A stretch of DNA of 64,000 nucleotides. Source: RH-AL1 sp050013235 (lineage in GTDB: Bacteria > Pseudomonadota > Alphaproteobacteria > Rhizobiales > Beijerinckiaceae). Made by a program: the position numbers and the translations under genes. The notes under the pieces are model-generated. The model saw only the letters and a program-made list of their open reading frames with translations. It was not told the DNA's origin and ran no database searches. The stretch lies in NCBI GenBank assembly GCA_050013235.1, contig JBEKFQ010000013.1, positions 1 through 64,000 of the forward strand. Direction: 5' to 3'. Shown here one piece after another: positions 7,827 to 16,624 of this stretch (position 1 is its first letter; the number at the start of each line of letters is the position of its first letter).

Positions 7827-8477
7827 GAACTCGACTTCGAGTTCTTCGAAGACCTCCGGTTCGAGCAAGGCTGCGGCGATCCATTCCTGCATATGCGGCG
7901 TCTCGACGATCGTGTCGCGATAGGCCCGGCATGTGGCGTCGAGTTGGACATGATAGGTCAGAAACCGCGTCGCCACGGGCGCGAACATGGCATCGGCCAT
8001 GGAATAATCCCCGAGGAGGAACGGCCCGCCGTATTGATGGAGGCAATCGCGCCAAATGGTGGTGATGCGGTCGATATCGTCTTGCGCCTTGGTCCAGATT
8101 TTGAAACCGGGATAATCCCCCTTGAGGTTCATCGGCAGCGCGGCGCGCATGGGCGCGAACCCGGAGTGCATCTCGCCTGAAATCGAGCGGCAGCGGGCGC
8201 GTTTGCCTTGATCGGGCGGCAGGATGCCCGCATAGGGCCTGATCTCGTTCAAATATTCGCCGATCGCCAGCGTATCCCAAATGGTGAGCCCCTGATGCGT
8301 GAGGCAAGGGACGAGCGTCGACGGCGAGAGGAGCAAAAGCTCCGCCCGCATGGCGGGGTCGTCCGGGGAAATAACTTCCTCCTCGAAATCGAGGCCCGAC
8401 GCTTTGGCCAGCAGCCAGCCGCGCAGAGACCAGGACGAATAGTTTTTGCTGCTGATGGTTAGGATTGCTTCGGCCAA
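7824..8477 (-). CDS. Glutathione S-transferase family protein
   Basis: The N-terminal thioredoxin-like domain shows LTISSKNYSSWSLRGWLLAKASGL and PSTLVPCLTHQGLTIWDTLAIGEYL. The C-terminal helical domain shows LLGDYSMADAMFAPVATRF, the usual GST substrate-domain motif. I chose the TTG at 8477 as start because AGGAGG lies five bases upstream and the family begins at this point; an in-frame ATG at 8579 would add 34 atypical residues. The protein would be 217 residues. The stop codon TAG is the outer end of a palindromic repeat. The gene is divergent from the PHB depolymerase across an AT-rich gap. The substrate is unknown. Confidence 0.85.
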   Translation of the reverse strand: MAEAILTISSKNYSSWSLRGWLLAKASGLDFEEEVISPDDPAMRAELLLLSPSTLVPCLTHQGLTIWDTLAIGEYLNEIRPYAGILPPDQGKRARCRSISGEMHSGFAPMRAALPMNLKGDYPGFKIWTKAQDDIDRITTIWRDCLHQYGGPFLLGDYSMADAMFAPVATRFLTYHVQLDATCRAYRDTIVETPHMQEWIAAALLEPEVFEELEVEF

Positions 8478-8670
8478 GACAGCCTCCTCTCCGGGATCGG
8501 GCTGGGCGCCCACGTCTGATTTCATGGCTTGCATGTTGCATGCCGCGCAAGCTCGACCGGCTTTCGTGGTTAAATCCATGATTCATTTTGTTTTTTAAAT
8601 AAAACGAAGCCGCCCTGCGCTTTGATGGATGAGTGCCGCCGGTTGACGGTCTCATGAGTAGGACATTTCC

Positions 8671-9885
8671 ATGATCTACGCGGCGTATGAAGCTCAAACG
8701 GCCATATTCGATTTGATGCGGCCGTTTGCCTCGATCATGGCGGCAAATCTGCGGCTTCCCTGGCCTGGCGTCATTCCGCGGCAACTCCGGGGGATCGCGG
8801 GTCACCTCGATGTCTTTACCAATCTACGCGTCACGGGCGTGCGGCCGCAATTCGCGCTGGAGCCGGTGCCATCGGGCAACGATCTGATCCCGGTCATCGA
8901 GGAAAAGGTCATTTCGACGCCCTTCGCGACGCTGATGCGGTTTCGCATGGAAGGGCGGACGGAGCAGCCGAAGGTTCTCGTGGCCGCGCCGATGTCCGGG
9001 CATTTCGCCACCCTGTTACGGGCAACCGTGCAAACGCTGGTGCGCGATCACGATGTTTATCTCACGGATTGGCATAATATCCGGGACGTGCCGCTGGAGG
9101 CCGGCCCGTTCGATTTCTCCGCCTATGTCAACCATGTGATTCAATTCATGCAGCATATCGGGGCGGGCACGCATCTGGTGGCTGTTTGCCAGCCAACCGT
9201 TCCCGCGCTTGCCGCCGCGGCCATCATGGCCGAAAATGACGATCCCGCGCAGCCCGCGAGCATGATCCTCATGGCCGGGCCGATCGATACGCGGATCAAT
9301 CCGACAGCCGTCAACAAGCTTGCCTTGGAAAAGCCGATCGAGTGGTTTGAAGACAAGCTGACGGACCGGGTGCCGCTCTATTACAAGGGCGGTGGCCGCC
9401 GCGTTTACCCTGGTTTCATGCAACTGACGGCGTTCATGGCCATGAATGGCGAGCGGCATCAGAAGTCCTTCAAGGACATGGCCCAAGCGCTCGCCGATGG
9501 CGACGATGCCAAATATAAAACCATGCAGAATTTCTATGAGGAATATTTCGCCGTGATGGATCTACCGGCCGAGTTCTATCTCGAAACGGTCAGAGCCGTG
9601 TTCCAGGACCATGAGCTGCCGAAGGGCCTATTGAAGGTCAACGGACGCTTGGTCGATCCCAAAGCGATCCGCAAGACGGCGGTGCTCACCGTCGAGGGCG
9701 AACGGGACGATATTTGCGGTCTCGGCCAGACGCTCGCCGCCCAGGAGCTTTGCTCGAGCGTCCGTGCTTACAAAAAGACCCACCACGTTCAAACCGGCGT
9801 CGGCCATTACGGCGTCTTCAGCGGACGGAAATGGAATCAGGAGATTTATCCCAAGGTGCGGGATACGATCCAGATGGCGAGCTGA
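8671..9885 (+). CDS. phaZ: Intracellular polyhydroxyalkanoate (PHB) depolymerase
   Basis: The 404-residue alpha/beta hydrolase begins MIYAAYEAQTAIFDLMRP, the signature start of intracellular PHB depolymerases. The active-site nucleophile is a cysteine in AVCQPTVP (C173) rather than the serine of ordinary lipases. The other triad members are likely an Asp in VEGERDDICG (about 346) and His379 in VGHYGVFSG. It has no signal peptide, which fits attack on internal PHB granules to release hydroxybutyrate for use as carbon and energy. Start context is AGGA eight bases upstream. It is transcribed alone. Confidence 0.93.
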   Translation: MIYAAYEAQTAIFDLMRPFASIMAANLRLPWPGVIPRQLRGIAGHLDVFTNLRVTGVRPQFALEPVPSGNDLIPVIEEKVISTPFATLMRFRMEGRTEQPKVLVAAPMSGHFATLLRATVQTLVRDHDVYLTDWHNIRDVPLEAGPFDFSAYVNHVIQFMQHIGAGTHLVAVCQPTVPALAAAAIMAENDDPAQPASMILMAGPIDTRINPTAVNKLALEKPIEWFEDKLTDRVPLYYKGGGRRVYPGFMQLTAFMAMNGERHQKSFKDMAQALADGDDAKYKTMQNFYEEYFAVMDLPAEFYLETVRAVFQDHELPKGLLKVNGRLVDPKAIRKTAVLTVEGERDDICGLGQTLAAQELCSSVRAYKKTHHVQTGVGHYGVFSGRKWNQEIYPKVRDTIQMAS

Positions 9886-9925
9886 GGGCGGCCCCTCTCA
9901 AGGCGTGGCGTCTCCGGTGAGGTTC

Positions 9926-10315
9926 TCACTCGCGCCCATAGGCTTTGAACGTCAGGAAGGCGCCAACCGATAAAGTGACGACCGCCGCCAAGGGCAGGAC
10001 GCTGGGGGTTTGGACGGCTCTCATCGCGATTTCAGCGAGCCGCGTCGGGAAAAGTATTCGTGAAAAGCCGCCGGCGACCGCGAACCAGCCGAGCACGGTC
10101 ACCACCACCGGCCAGCCGCCCGTCCATTGATTGTGAAAACGCACGATCGCGAGCCCCGCGACGAATAACGGAAAGCCCGACATGAAGACGAGCGCCGGAT
10201 TATGGAAGGCTTGGTCGACCATGGCCGGCCAAATGCCGAGGTTGAGGAAAATCGAGATGCCGCTTGCAACGAGCGTAGGACCGAGCAGGGCCGCGATCGT
10301 CTTCGAGTTTGTCAT
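9926..10315 (-). CDS. Small four-helix membrane protein, unknown function
   Basis: From the ATG at 10315 (GGAGAG eight bases upstream) the protein has 129 residues with about four hydrophobic segments, near residues 6-26, 38-58, 70-90 and 100-122. There are no catalytic motifs. A longer in-frame start at 10351 adds 12 residues without a ribosome binding site. It resembles short uncharacterised membrane proteins of rhizobia and acetobacteria. The neighbours (phaZ and a LysR gene) give no functional hint. Confidence 0.65.
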   Translation of the reverse strand: MTNSKTIAALLGPTLVASGISIFLNLGIWPAMVDQAFHNPALVFMSGFPLFVAGLAIVRFHNQWTGGWPVVVTVLGWFAVAGGFSRILFPTRLAEIAMRAVQTPSVLPLAAVVTLSVGAFLTFKAYGRE

Positions 10316-10451
10316 AATTCGATCTCTCCAGCCAGACTGGTTCAAGCGCAATGTACCGGGAAATTAAGCCGGGGAAAGACTGCGATTTGGCGCCGGCAAT
10401 GACAAGTGGCGCGGTTCTCGTGAATTTCGCGCCAGCGATAAAGGCCAGCTT

Positions 10452-11366
10452 CTAAACGCCTGGTTTCGCCCGCTGGCTTCCCGCGAGATAGCGCGTCAAG
10501 GCGCCCGCGAGATAGTCGAAGGCGGCGCGGATGGGTTTCGATTCCCGTAAGTCCTCGTGCATGACAAGCCAGACTTCGAGAGAAAAGGGTGGAAACCCGG
10601 CGTCGACCGCCACGAGACCGGGGGTGGCGCGGGCCAAGGGTATTTGAATGCCGCCGATGCCAATGCCTGCCTCGACGGCGGCGATTTGGGCGAGTTGATT
10701 ATCGCTGCGAAAGGCAAACAGGCCGTGCTCATGCATGAACTTTGGCAGGCCCGCGCCTCGTATCATGCTATCGTCTCGGTCGAAGCCGATGAACGTATGG
10801 GTGCGAAGTTCCTCGATATTTTGTGGCATGCCATGCCGCGCGAGATAGGCGCGGTGGGCAAAGAGCCCGATTTCGACGCGTCCGAGCTGCCGGGCGAGCA
10901 GGGCCTGTTGGCCTGGACGCACCATGCGCACGGCAATATCGGCATCATGACGCAGTATATCCTCGAGCTGATTGCTGAGCGATAATTCGATATCGAGTTC
11001 GGGATGCTTTTCGCGCAGGCCGGCGAGCATCGGCGGCAACACGCGGACGCCCATGACTTCGCTGGCCGTAATCCGCACGGTGGCTTGACCGCTGGCGCTC
11101 GAGGCCGTGCGTTGAAGTGCCAGGGAGGCCGATTCCATCGTCTCGAAAAGCGGGAGAAGGATCTCCGCCGCTTGGGTAGGACTGAGCCCGGCGGGTGAGC
11201 GCGTGAACAGCGGGATGCCGAGCAACGCTTCGAGCGCGGCGATATGCCTGCCAATGGTCGGCTGGGTGACGCCAATGGACCGGGCCGCGGCCGAAAGGCT
11301 GCCATGCCGCAAGACGGCGAGGCAGGAACGGTAGAAATCCCAGGGGACCGATGGCGTCATACGCAT
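10452..11366 (-). CDS. LysR-family transcriptional regulator
   Basis: The 304 residues have an N-terminal winged helix-turn-helix (about residues 10-65: LRHGSLSAAARSIGVTQPTIGRHIAALEALLGIPLFTRSPAGL) and a LysR substrate-binding domain. It is divergent from the epimerase-like gene at 11475, with 108 bp between the starts. This is the classic layout in which a LysR protein controls its neighbour. Two ATG codons (11366 and 11360) are possible starts. The inducer is unknown. Confidence 0.9.
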   Translation of the reverse strand: MRMTPSVPWDFYRSCLAVLRHGSLSAAARSIGVTQPTIGRHIAALEALLGIPLFTRSPAGLSPTQAAEILLPLFETMESASLALQRTASSASGQATVRITASEVMGVRVLPPMLAGLREKHPELDIELSLSNQLEDILRHDADIAVRMVRPGQQALLARQLGRVEIGLFAHRAYLARHGMPQNIEELRTHTFIGFDRDDSMIRGAGLPKFMHEHGLFAFRSDNQLAQIAAVEAGIGIGGIQIPLARATPGLVAVDAGFPPFSLEVWLVMHEDLRESKPIRAAFDYLAGALTRYLAGSQRAKPGV

Positions 11367-11474
11367 TTGTATAACGACTCCCCGGTAACAGGCAATTTCC
11401 GTATAGGCGGAGATCTAGGATTGTGGGTCGTCAAAGGCTGAAGGCCCATTGCCCTAATTCTAGGATCCATCGAA

Positions 11475-12458
11475 ATGTCTGAACGTGCTTATACCGCCAC
11501 CTCTCGGATAGCCCTCGTTCTTGGTCTGACTGGCGGAATTGGCGGGGCGACCGCCAAGGCGCTGGCTGCCGGCGGCTGGCAAATTCGGGCCATGGCGAGA
11601 GATCCGGAGGGGGCTCGCGCGCGTACGAAGCTAGCCTATCCCGTGCAATGGTTACGCGGCGACGCCACGAACCCCGGCGACGTTGCGCGTGCCGCCGAGG
11701 GCGCGGCGCTGATCGTCCATGCGGTCAATCCGCCCCAATATAAGAATTGGCGCGGCCTGGCCGTGCCGATGCTGGCAAATACGATCGCGGCGGCACGGCA
11801 AAGCGGCGCGCGCATTATCTTTCCCGGCAACGTCTATGTTTTCGGACGGGATGCCTGGCCTTTGGCGGATGAAAACTCTCCCCGGCATCCCTTCACCCGC
11901 AAGGGCGCCGTCCGGGTGGAGATGGAACGCATGTTGCGCGAGGCGGCGCCGGAGGTTCGCTCGCTTGTCGTGCGCGCGGGCGATTTTTTTGGGCCTGGAG
12001 CGGGTGGTAGCTCGTGGTTCGCTCAGGTCATTGCGAAAGGCGGCCGGAATCTCCGGAAAATTGTCTATCCCGGACAGACCGGCGCAGGCCACAGTTGGGC
12101 CTATCTCCCGGATCTCGCGGAGGCCATTGCCAAGCTCGCCGCCCTCGAGGACCGTTTGGCGGACGCGGAAGTGGTGCACTTTGGCGGTCACTGGATCGAG
12201 CCGGGCCGGGACATGGCCGAGGCAATCCGGCGGGTGCTGCGCCGGCCTCGTCTGCCGCTGCGGAATTTCCCCTGGATCGTGGTCTATCTCGGCGCGCCCT
12301 TCGTGGGGTTTCTGCGCGAGCTGATCGAGATGCGTTATCTCTGGGACGTGCCGCTGCGGCTCGATAACAAGAAGCTCGCCGGCTTGATCGGCGTCGAGCC
12401 GCATACGCCCCTGGACGCCGCGATAGCGGCTTGTTTCGAGGGGACGGACGCTGTTTGA
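11475..12458 (+). CDS. NAD(P)-dependent epimerase/dehydratase-like protein
   Basis: The 327-residue protein starts with a Rossmann fold whose glycine motif GLTGGIGG lies near residue 17. It continues with DATNPGDVARAAEG (cofactor adenine region), HAVNPP and FPGNVYVFG, and ends with a helical C-terminal region. It matches extended short-chain dehydrogenases in which the YxxxK pair is not obvious; NVYVFGRD stands where a catalytic tyrosine often lies. It is divergent from, and probably controlled by, the LysR gene. The substrate is unknown. Confidence 0.8.
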   Translation: MSERAYTATSRIALVLGLTGGIGGATAKALAAGGWQIRAMARDPEGARARTKLAYPVQWLRGDATNPGDVARAAEGAALIVHAVNPPQYKNWRGLAVPMLANTIAAARQSGARIIFPGNVYVFGRDAWPLADENSPRHPFTRKGAVRVEMERMLREAAPEVRSLVVRAGDFFGPGAGGSSWFAQVIAKGGRNLRKIVYPGQTGAGHSWAYLPDLAEAIAKLAALEDRLADAEVVHFGGHWIEPGRDMAEAIRRVLRRPRLPLRNFPWIVVYLGAPFVGFLRELIEMRYLWDVPLRLDNKKLAGLIGVEPHTPLDAAIAACFEGTDAV

Positions 12459-12480
12459 ATTTTAGGGTGGAGACAAACAA

Positions 12481-12504
12481 AAAGCGGCCCCAAGGGGCCG
12501 CTTT
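12481..12504. terminator. Bidirectional terminator between epimerase and DEAD-box helicase
   Basis: AAAGCGGCCCC (12481-12491) is followed by AA and GGGGCCGCTTT (12494-12504), a perfect 11-bp inverted repeat with T and A runs on either side. It sits between two convergent genes and can serve both. Confidence 0.85.
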
Positions 12505-12529
12505 CAATCTTTACCGGATGCCCCGGTGA

Positions 12530-13900
12530 TTACGCCGGTTGGCGGGGGCCACCGGTGCCGCGCGCGGGCGGACGTCCGCCGGGGCTGCGCGGGCGCGAGG
12601 CGGCCGGACGGGTACCGTCGCCGCGATGCTGGCCCGGAGCACCATGCTTATGGTCGAAGGCCGGACGGCCGGGGCCACCGGTACCACGGCGCTCGCTCGC
12701 CCGGTCGTATTGACGCGGCGGGCGGGCCGGGCGGTCGTCGCGCGGTTCGGGCGGAACATGCGCCGCGCCGCGCGGATCGCGCCGGTCCTCGGACGGAATG
12801 GTCTGGCGCGTCAGTTTCTCGATGCTACGCAGGAAGGGGCGCTCGTCCCCATCGCAAAGCGAAATGGCCCGGCCCGCCGCGCCGGCGCGCGCGGTGCGGC
12901 CGATGCGATGGACATAGGATTCCGGCACGTTGGGCAGATCGAAATTGACGACATGGGTCACCGCGTCAACATCGATGCCGCGCGCGGCAATATCGGTAGC
13001 GACGAGGATCTTGGTGCTGCCCGCCTTGAACGAGGCCAGTGCCCGCTCGCGTTGCGCCTGGCTCTTGTTGCCGTGAATGGCGACAGACGGAATGCCTGCC
13101 TCTTCCAAATGGCGCACGACCTTGTCGGCGCCATGCTTGGTGCGGGTGAAGACCAGCGCGCGGTTCATCTCTTCCTGCCGGATGAGATCGGCGAGCACAT
13201 GGCGCTTGCGGGCGGTCTCGATGAAGATCACCTTTTGATCGACGCGCTCGGCCGTAGTGGCGACCGGGGCCACCGAGACTTTGACCGGATCGCGCAAAAG
13301 GTCGCCCGCCAGCGTGCCGATTTCCTTCGGCATGGTGGCGGAGAAGAACAGACTTTGCCGCGCCTTGGGGAGAAGCGGCGTCAGCCGCCGGATCGCATGG
13401 ATGAAGCCCATGTCGAGCATCTGATCGGCTTCGTCGAGAACGAAAATCTCGACATGGTCGAGCCGGATCGTGCGTTGATCGAGATGATCGATCAGGCGGC
13501 CGGGAGTCGCGACCAAAATATCGACGCCGCGCATGAGGCGGTCGATCTGCGGACGGATCGAAACGCCGCCGAACACGGTGGCGATGGAAAGGCCGAGGTT
13601 CTTGCCATAGACCCTAAAACTCTCGGCGATCTGGCTGGCGAGTTCGCGCGTCGGCGAGAGAATCAAGGCCCGGCAGGTGTTGCGCTCGGGACGAACCCGG
13701 TCGGCCGAGAGGCGATGGAGAATCGGGAGGGCAAAGGCGGCGGTCTTGCCGGTGCCGGTTTGGGCTATGCCGAGCAAATCCTTGCCGGCGAGAACATGGG
13801 GAATCGCCTGGGCCTGGATCGGCGTCGGCGTGACATAATTTTCGCTCTCCAGCGCCTTAAGAATCGGCGCGGACAAAGCAAGATCGGAGAATTGGCTCAA
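12530..13900 (-). CDS. rhlE: DEAD-box RNA helicase, RhlE-like
   Basis: All helicase motifs are visible: the Q-motif region TPTPIQ, motif I AQTGTGKT (46-53), PTRELA, TPGRL, DEAD (156-159), SAT (187-189), the helicase C segment VATDIAARGIDVDAV and HRIGRTARAG. The last 80 residues are a Pro/Arg/Gly-rich basic tail, common in RhlE proteins and thought to add RNA affinity. The start codon is TTG at 13900 with a weak ribosome binding site. It unwinds structured RNA in the cytoplasm, with likely roles in ribosome assembly, cold adaptation or mRNA decay with RNase E. Symbol assigned by family resemblance. Confidence 0.9.
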   Translation of the reverse strand: MSQFSDLALSAPILKALESENYVTPTPIQAQAIPHVLAGKDLLGIAQTGTGKTAAFALPILHRLSADRVRPERNTCRALILSPTRELASQIAESFRVYGKNLGLSIATVFGGVSIRPQIDRLMRGVDILVATPGRLIDHLDQRTIRLDHVEIFVLDEADQMLDMGFIHAIRRLTPLLPKARQSLFFSATMPKEIGTLAGDLLRDPVKVSVAPVATTAERVDQKVIFIETARKRHVLADLIRQEEMNRALVFTRTKHGADKVVRHLEEAGIPSVAIHGNKSQAQRERALASFKAGSTKILVATDIAARGIDVDAVTHVVNFDLPNVPESYVHRIGRTARAGAAGRAISLCDGDERPFLRSIEKLTRQTIPSEDRRDPRGAAHVPPEPRDDRPARPPRQYDRASERRGTGGPGRPAFDHKHGAPGQHRGDGTRPAASRPRSPGGRPPARGTGGPRQPA

Positions 13901-14283
13901 GAATGATCTTTCAAGGCATGATGACCGCCCAGCGAAAGGCTGGCCGTGTCAATGAAGGGGATGCCGTGCGTGACCGGCTTCGGTCGGGGCGGCGCCTGGC
14001 GGTTCGAAAAGAAGCTCTCGCTTTGGGTTTAAAAGCATCGTTTTGCTTAAAAAATAGCAGAGAAGCATCGATCGATCACGCGGCCAGCGAGCCGTTACCG
14101 CAGACGCGGTGGTTTCTATGTGGAGACATTTCTCTAAAACGTCAAGCGTTTAATGTTTCATGTCGCGACATTGCGAATCGTCGAATGCAGTTGCCACGGT
14201 GGGTGGATCAATTTTTATACGTCATAAAATAATTACTAAAAATATACTTATTAAACGTTCAGCGAACGAAAGGAGGTGATCCA
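13901..14283. promoter_or_regulatory. Long AT-rich leader before the Sir2-remnant/cold-shock frame
   Basis: I see no convincing gene in these 383 bases. TGTCGCGACA at 14161-14170 is a perfect 10-base palindrome and could be an operator. A possible sigma70 promoter is TTGCCA (14191) with TATACG (14216), although the 19-base spacer is long. The last 70 bases are very AT-rich, as in leaders of cold-shock genes. AAAGGAGGTGATCC (14269-14282) is a full-length complement of the 16S rRNA 3' end, seven bases (AGGAGG core to ATG) before the ATG at 14284. Confidence 0.5.
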
Positions 14284-14370
14284 ATGTCTCTAAGTCATGC
14301 CGTGAGCCAATGGAAGATCTCCCCTGCCGCCGGGATGCGCTCTCCGGAAAAGCCGGTCACGATCGCGTGT

Positions 14371-14571
14371 GGTCAAGGACTACCGGCGGACGTCCGTCCC
14401 GGCGGCTCCGGCATGCGACTGTTTATCGCGACGGGATCGCGGCTCGTGGTCTACCCCGCCGCGGCTTTGCCGGTCATCGCGCGCCGCAACAAGGCGCAAC
14501 TCATGATTTTGAACCGGGAGCCGGCACCCCCCGGCCGCGAGGCCATCTCGTTTTACGCGGCGATACCCGGT
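14371..14571 (+). pseudogene. Remnant of a Sir2-type NAD-dependent deacetylase
   Basis: The residues read GQGLPADV, then RLFIATGSRLVVYPAAALPV, ARRNKAQLMILNREP and FYAAIP. These match the C-terminal third of bacterial sirtuins, where the NAD-binding GTSLxVxPA and NREP segments lie. The catalytic histidine domain and zinc cysteines are absent. The remnant is in the same open frame as the downstream cold-shock protein (14284-15369 has no stop), so a 361-residue product is formally possible. The 70 residues between the two look non-coding, so I treat this as a decayed gene fragment. Confidence 0.55.
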
Positions 14572-14790
14572 TCATTTTCGCGGCTACAGTCCCGCTTTCG
14601 AACTAAGGTTCACGAAAAAAACACTGATCTTTCGATAGGTCACCTAGGTTTCATCCACAAAAACCCGATGATCCCCGCTGTTGCGAGCCCGCGTCAATGC
14701 TATCGTCGGGCATCTTATCCGCGTTTGATTCGTTACCATTGCGGCGGCGCTGGTGCGGCGAGATTATTTGTGTATCTGAGGACGTGTCCC

Positions 14791-15369
14791 GTGGGCATCA
14801 AGGATCCGGCATCTCCCTTTAGTGACCTCCAACCTGGCGAAAATTCCGCCGAAGGAATGGAGCTCGTCGAGATTTCGGGGCGGATCAAATGGTTCGACGT
14901 CTCGAAGGGTTACGGGTTTATCTCGCAGGATAGCGGCGGCGCCGATGTCCTCCTCCATGTGACGACCTTGCGGCGCGATGGATTCCAATCCGCCAACGAA
15001 GGCGCGCGCATCGTTTGCGAGGCGCTGGTGCGGACCAAGGGCCTGCAGGTTTTTCGCATCGTCTCGATGGATGATTCGACGGCGGTGCATCCCGCGCAAC
15101 TGCCCTCGCGGACCCATGTCCAGGTCACGCCGAGTAGCGGCTTCGAGATCGTGATCGTCAAATGGTTCAATCGCGTCAGGGGCTTCGGTTTCGTGTCGCG
15201 GGGCGATGGCACCGACGATATTTTCATCCATATGGAAACGTTGCGCCGCTATGGCATCGCCGAATTGAAGCCGGGCGATAGTCTTCTGGTCCGCTTTGGC
15301 GATGGTCCCAAAGGTTTGATGGCCGCCGAGGTGCGGTTGCTCGAAGCAGCCTTGCCGTCGTCGCATTAG
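14791..15369 (+). CDS. Protein with two cold-shock domains
   Basis: From the GTG at 14791 (TGAGGA upstream) the protein has 192 residues with two cold-shock domains. The first is about residues 28-85 (GRIKWFDVSKGYGFISQD, DVLLHVTTL). The second is about 120-185 (VIVKWFNRVRGFGFVSRG, DDIFIHMETL). The RNP1-type aromatic motifs are retained in both, so single-stranded nucleic acid binding is expected. Tandem cold-shock proteins followed by a DUF192 gene and tRNA-Pro are a recurring rhizobial arrangement. The frame extends upstream to 14284 through a Sir2 remnant, so the true start is not certain. Confidence 0.85.
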   Translation: MGIKDPASPFSDLQPGENSAEGMELVEISGRIKWFDVSKGYGFISQDSGGADVLLHVTTLRRDGFQSANEGARIVCEALVRTKGLQVFRIVSMDDSTAVHPAQLPSRTHVQVTPSSGFEIVIVKWFNRVRGFGFVSRGDGTDDIFIHMETLRRYGIAELKPGDSLLVRFGDGPKGLMAAEVRLLEAALPSSH

Positions 15370-15410
15370 CATGCTTTGACCCCGCGGGATGGGTTAGAGG
15401 GTCAGGCGGA

Positions 15411-15884
15411 ATGGCAATATCGGGGTCTCACTGGCGTTTTGGCGCTCTTATCCTCGCGGCATTTGCCCTAAGCGCTAGCCAGCCAGGGGCAGGGCGGGCC
15501 GAGGGCGGGCTCGAAACGCTCGAAATCGATACGGCGAGCGGTCCGCGCATCCTGCAAGTCGAAGTGATGCGGACGGAGCAAGAGCGCGAACGCGGTCTCA
15601 TGTTCCGGAAATATCTGCCCAAGGAACGCGGCATGTTGTTCGACTTTCCGGTCGAGCAGCCGGTCATGATGTGGATGAAAAACACCTACATCCCGCTCGA
15701 CATGGTGTTCATGGATCACAATGGCCGCATCGTCGGCATCGCCCGCAACGCCGAGCCTTTGTCCGAGACGATCATCCCGTCCGGCGCACCCGCCGCCGGC
15801 GTGCTCGAAATCAATGGCGGCGAAGCCGCCGAGCTGGGGCTAAAGACGGGCGATGTCGTGCATCACCCGCTGTTTAAGAATTAA
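15411..15884 (+). CDS. DUF192-family exported protein
   Basis: The 157 residues begin with a signal peptide (cleavage near about residue 30, GRAEG). The DUF192 core follows: EVMRTEQERERGLMFRKYL, GMLFDF, MWMKNTYIPLDMVFMD, GRIVGIARNAEP and a C-terminal LEINGGEAAELGLKTGDVV. The start has AGGCGGA immediately upstream. It lies 41 bp after the cold-shock gene, probably in one transcript. DUF192 proteins are small periplasmic or extracellular beta-barrels of unknown function. Confidence 0.85.
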   Translation: MAISGSHWRFGALILAAFALSASQPGAGRAEGGLETLEIDTASGPRILQVEVMRTEQERERGLMFRKYLPKERGMLFDFPVEQPVMMWMKNTYIPLDMVFMDHNGRIVGIARNAEPLSETIIPSGAPAAGVLEINGGEAAELGLKTGDVVHHPLFKN

Positions 15885-16028
15885 CACGGGTCGAGACCGG
15901 TTTATCCCATCCCTTCCCGGCGCAAATCGGGGGAGGGCGGTGTACAAACCGGCCTAAGTCAACTAGAAGCTCCTTCGCGCCGCTTTGGTCCCCGTGAGAA
16001 CGGGAAAACCGGGGCGGCCGGGCCGGAA

Positions 16029-16105
16029 CGGGGTATAGCGCAGTCTGGTAGCGCGGAAGTTTTGGGTACTTCAGGTCGGAGGTTCGAATCCTCCTGCCCC
16101 GACCA
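16029..16105 (+). tRNA. tRNA-Pro (anticodon TGG)
   Basis: The acceptor stem CGGGGTA pairs with TGCCCCG. The D-arm contains AGCGCAGTCTGGTAGCGC. The anticodon stem GAAGT/ACTTC encloses TTTGGGT, giving anticodon TGG. The T-arm is GGAGGTTCGAATCCTCC and the CCA end is encoded (16103-16105). Confidence 0.96.
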
Positions 16106-16177
16106 CCGTTTCCCGGTATTAAGAAATTTCTGGTATGAAAGACTCAAGGTTGGTTCGAGCTTGAATCGGAACATGTG

Positions 16178-16483
16178 ATGACGGCGCGAATCTTTAAGCC
16201 CGCCCGCGCGGCGACTCAGTCCGGCGGCACGAATAGCAATAGCTGGCGTCTGACCTACGAGCCGGAAGCGGCGCTCGAGGTCGAGCCCTTGATGGGCTGG
16301 ACCAGCTCGGGCGATATGAATCGCCAGATCACGCTGAGTTTCGCGACCAAGGAAGAGGCCATCGCTTATGCCGGGCGCAACGGCTTGGCCTACCGGGTCG
16401 AGGAACCGAAGCCTACGGTCCAAAAGACCTTTTCCTATTCCGATAATTTCAAGTCGACCCGGCTTGGACAGTGGACGCATTGA
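16178..16483 (+). CDS. Complex I accessory subunit, NDUFS4/ETC C1 family
   Basis: The 101-residue protein (ATG at 16178; a GTG at 16175 is equally possible) matches the ETC complex I subunit family: MTARIFKPARAATQSGG, WRLTYEP, MGWTSSGDMNRQITLSF, EEAIAYAGRNGLAYRV and a C-terminal YSDNFKSTRLGQWTH. The mitochondrial counterpart is NDUFS4 (18 kDa), a peripheral subunit that stabilises the NADH-oxidising arm. In alphaproteobacteria the gene usually lies away from the nuo operon, as here, between two tRNA genes. Confidence 0.92.
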   Translation: MTARIFKPARAATQSGGTNSNSWRLTYEPEAALEVEPLMGWTSSGDMNRQITLSFATKEEAIAYAGRNGLAYRVEEPKPTVQKTFSYSDNFKSTRLGQWTH

Positions 16484-16522
16484 TCACGCGTTTGGGTCCT
16501 GCCTTCGGCTCGAGTTTACTTT

Positions 16523-16599
16523 GGCCCCGTAGCTCAGCTGGATAGAGCAGCCGCCTTCTAAGCGGCAGGTCGCAGGTTCGAGCCCTGCCGGGGTCGCCA
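16523..16599 (+). tRNA. tRNA-Arg (anticodon TCT)
   Basis: The acceptor stem GGCCCCG pairs with CGGGGTC. The D-arm contains AGCTCAGCTGGATAGAGC. The anticodon stem GCCGC/GCGGC encloses CTTCTAA, giving anticodon TCT. The T-arm is GCAGGTTCGAGCCCTGC and CCA is encoded (16597-16599). Confidence 0.96.
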
Positions 16600-16624
16600 T
16601 CTCTCCGTTTCTCAAACCCTCGGG

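Noticed and set aside
13903..14232. 109-residue open frame divergent from the DEAD-box gene
   Set aside because: It starts three bases from the helicase start, has no family features or ribosome binding site, and its composition changes midway with the AT-rich leader.
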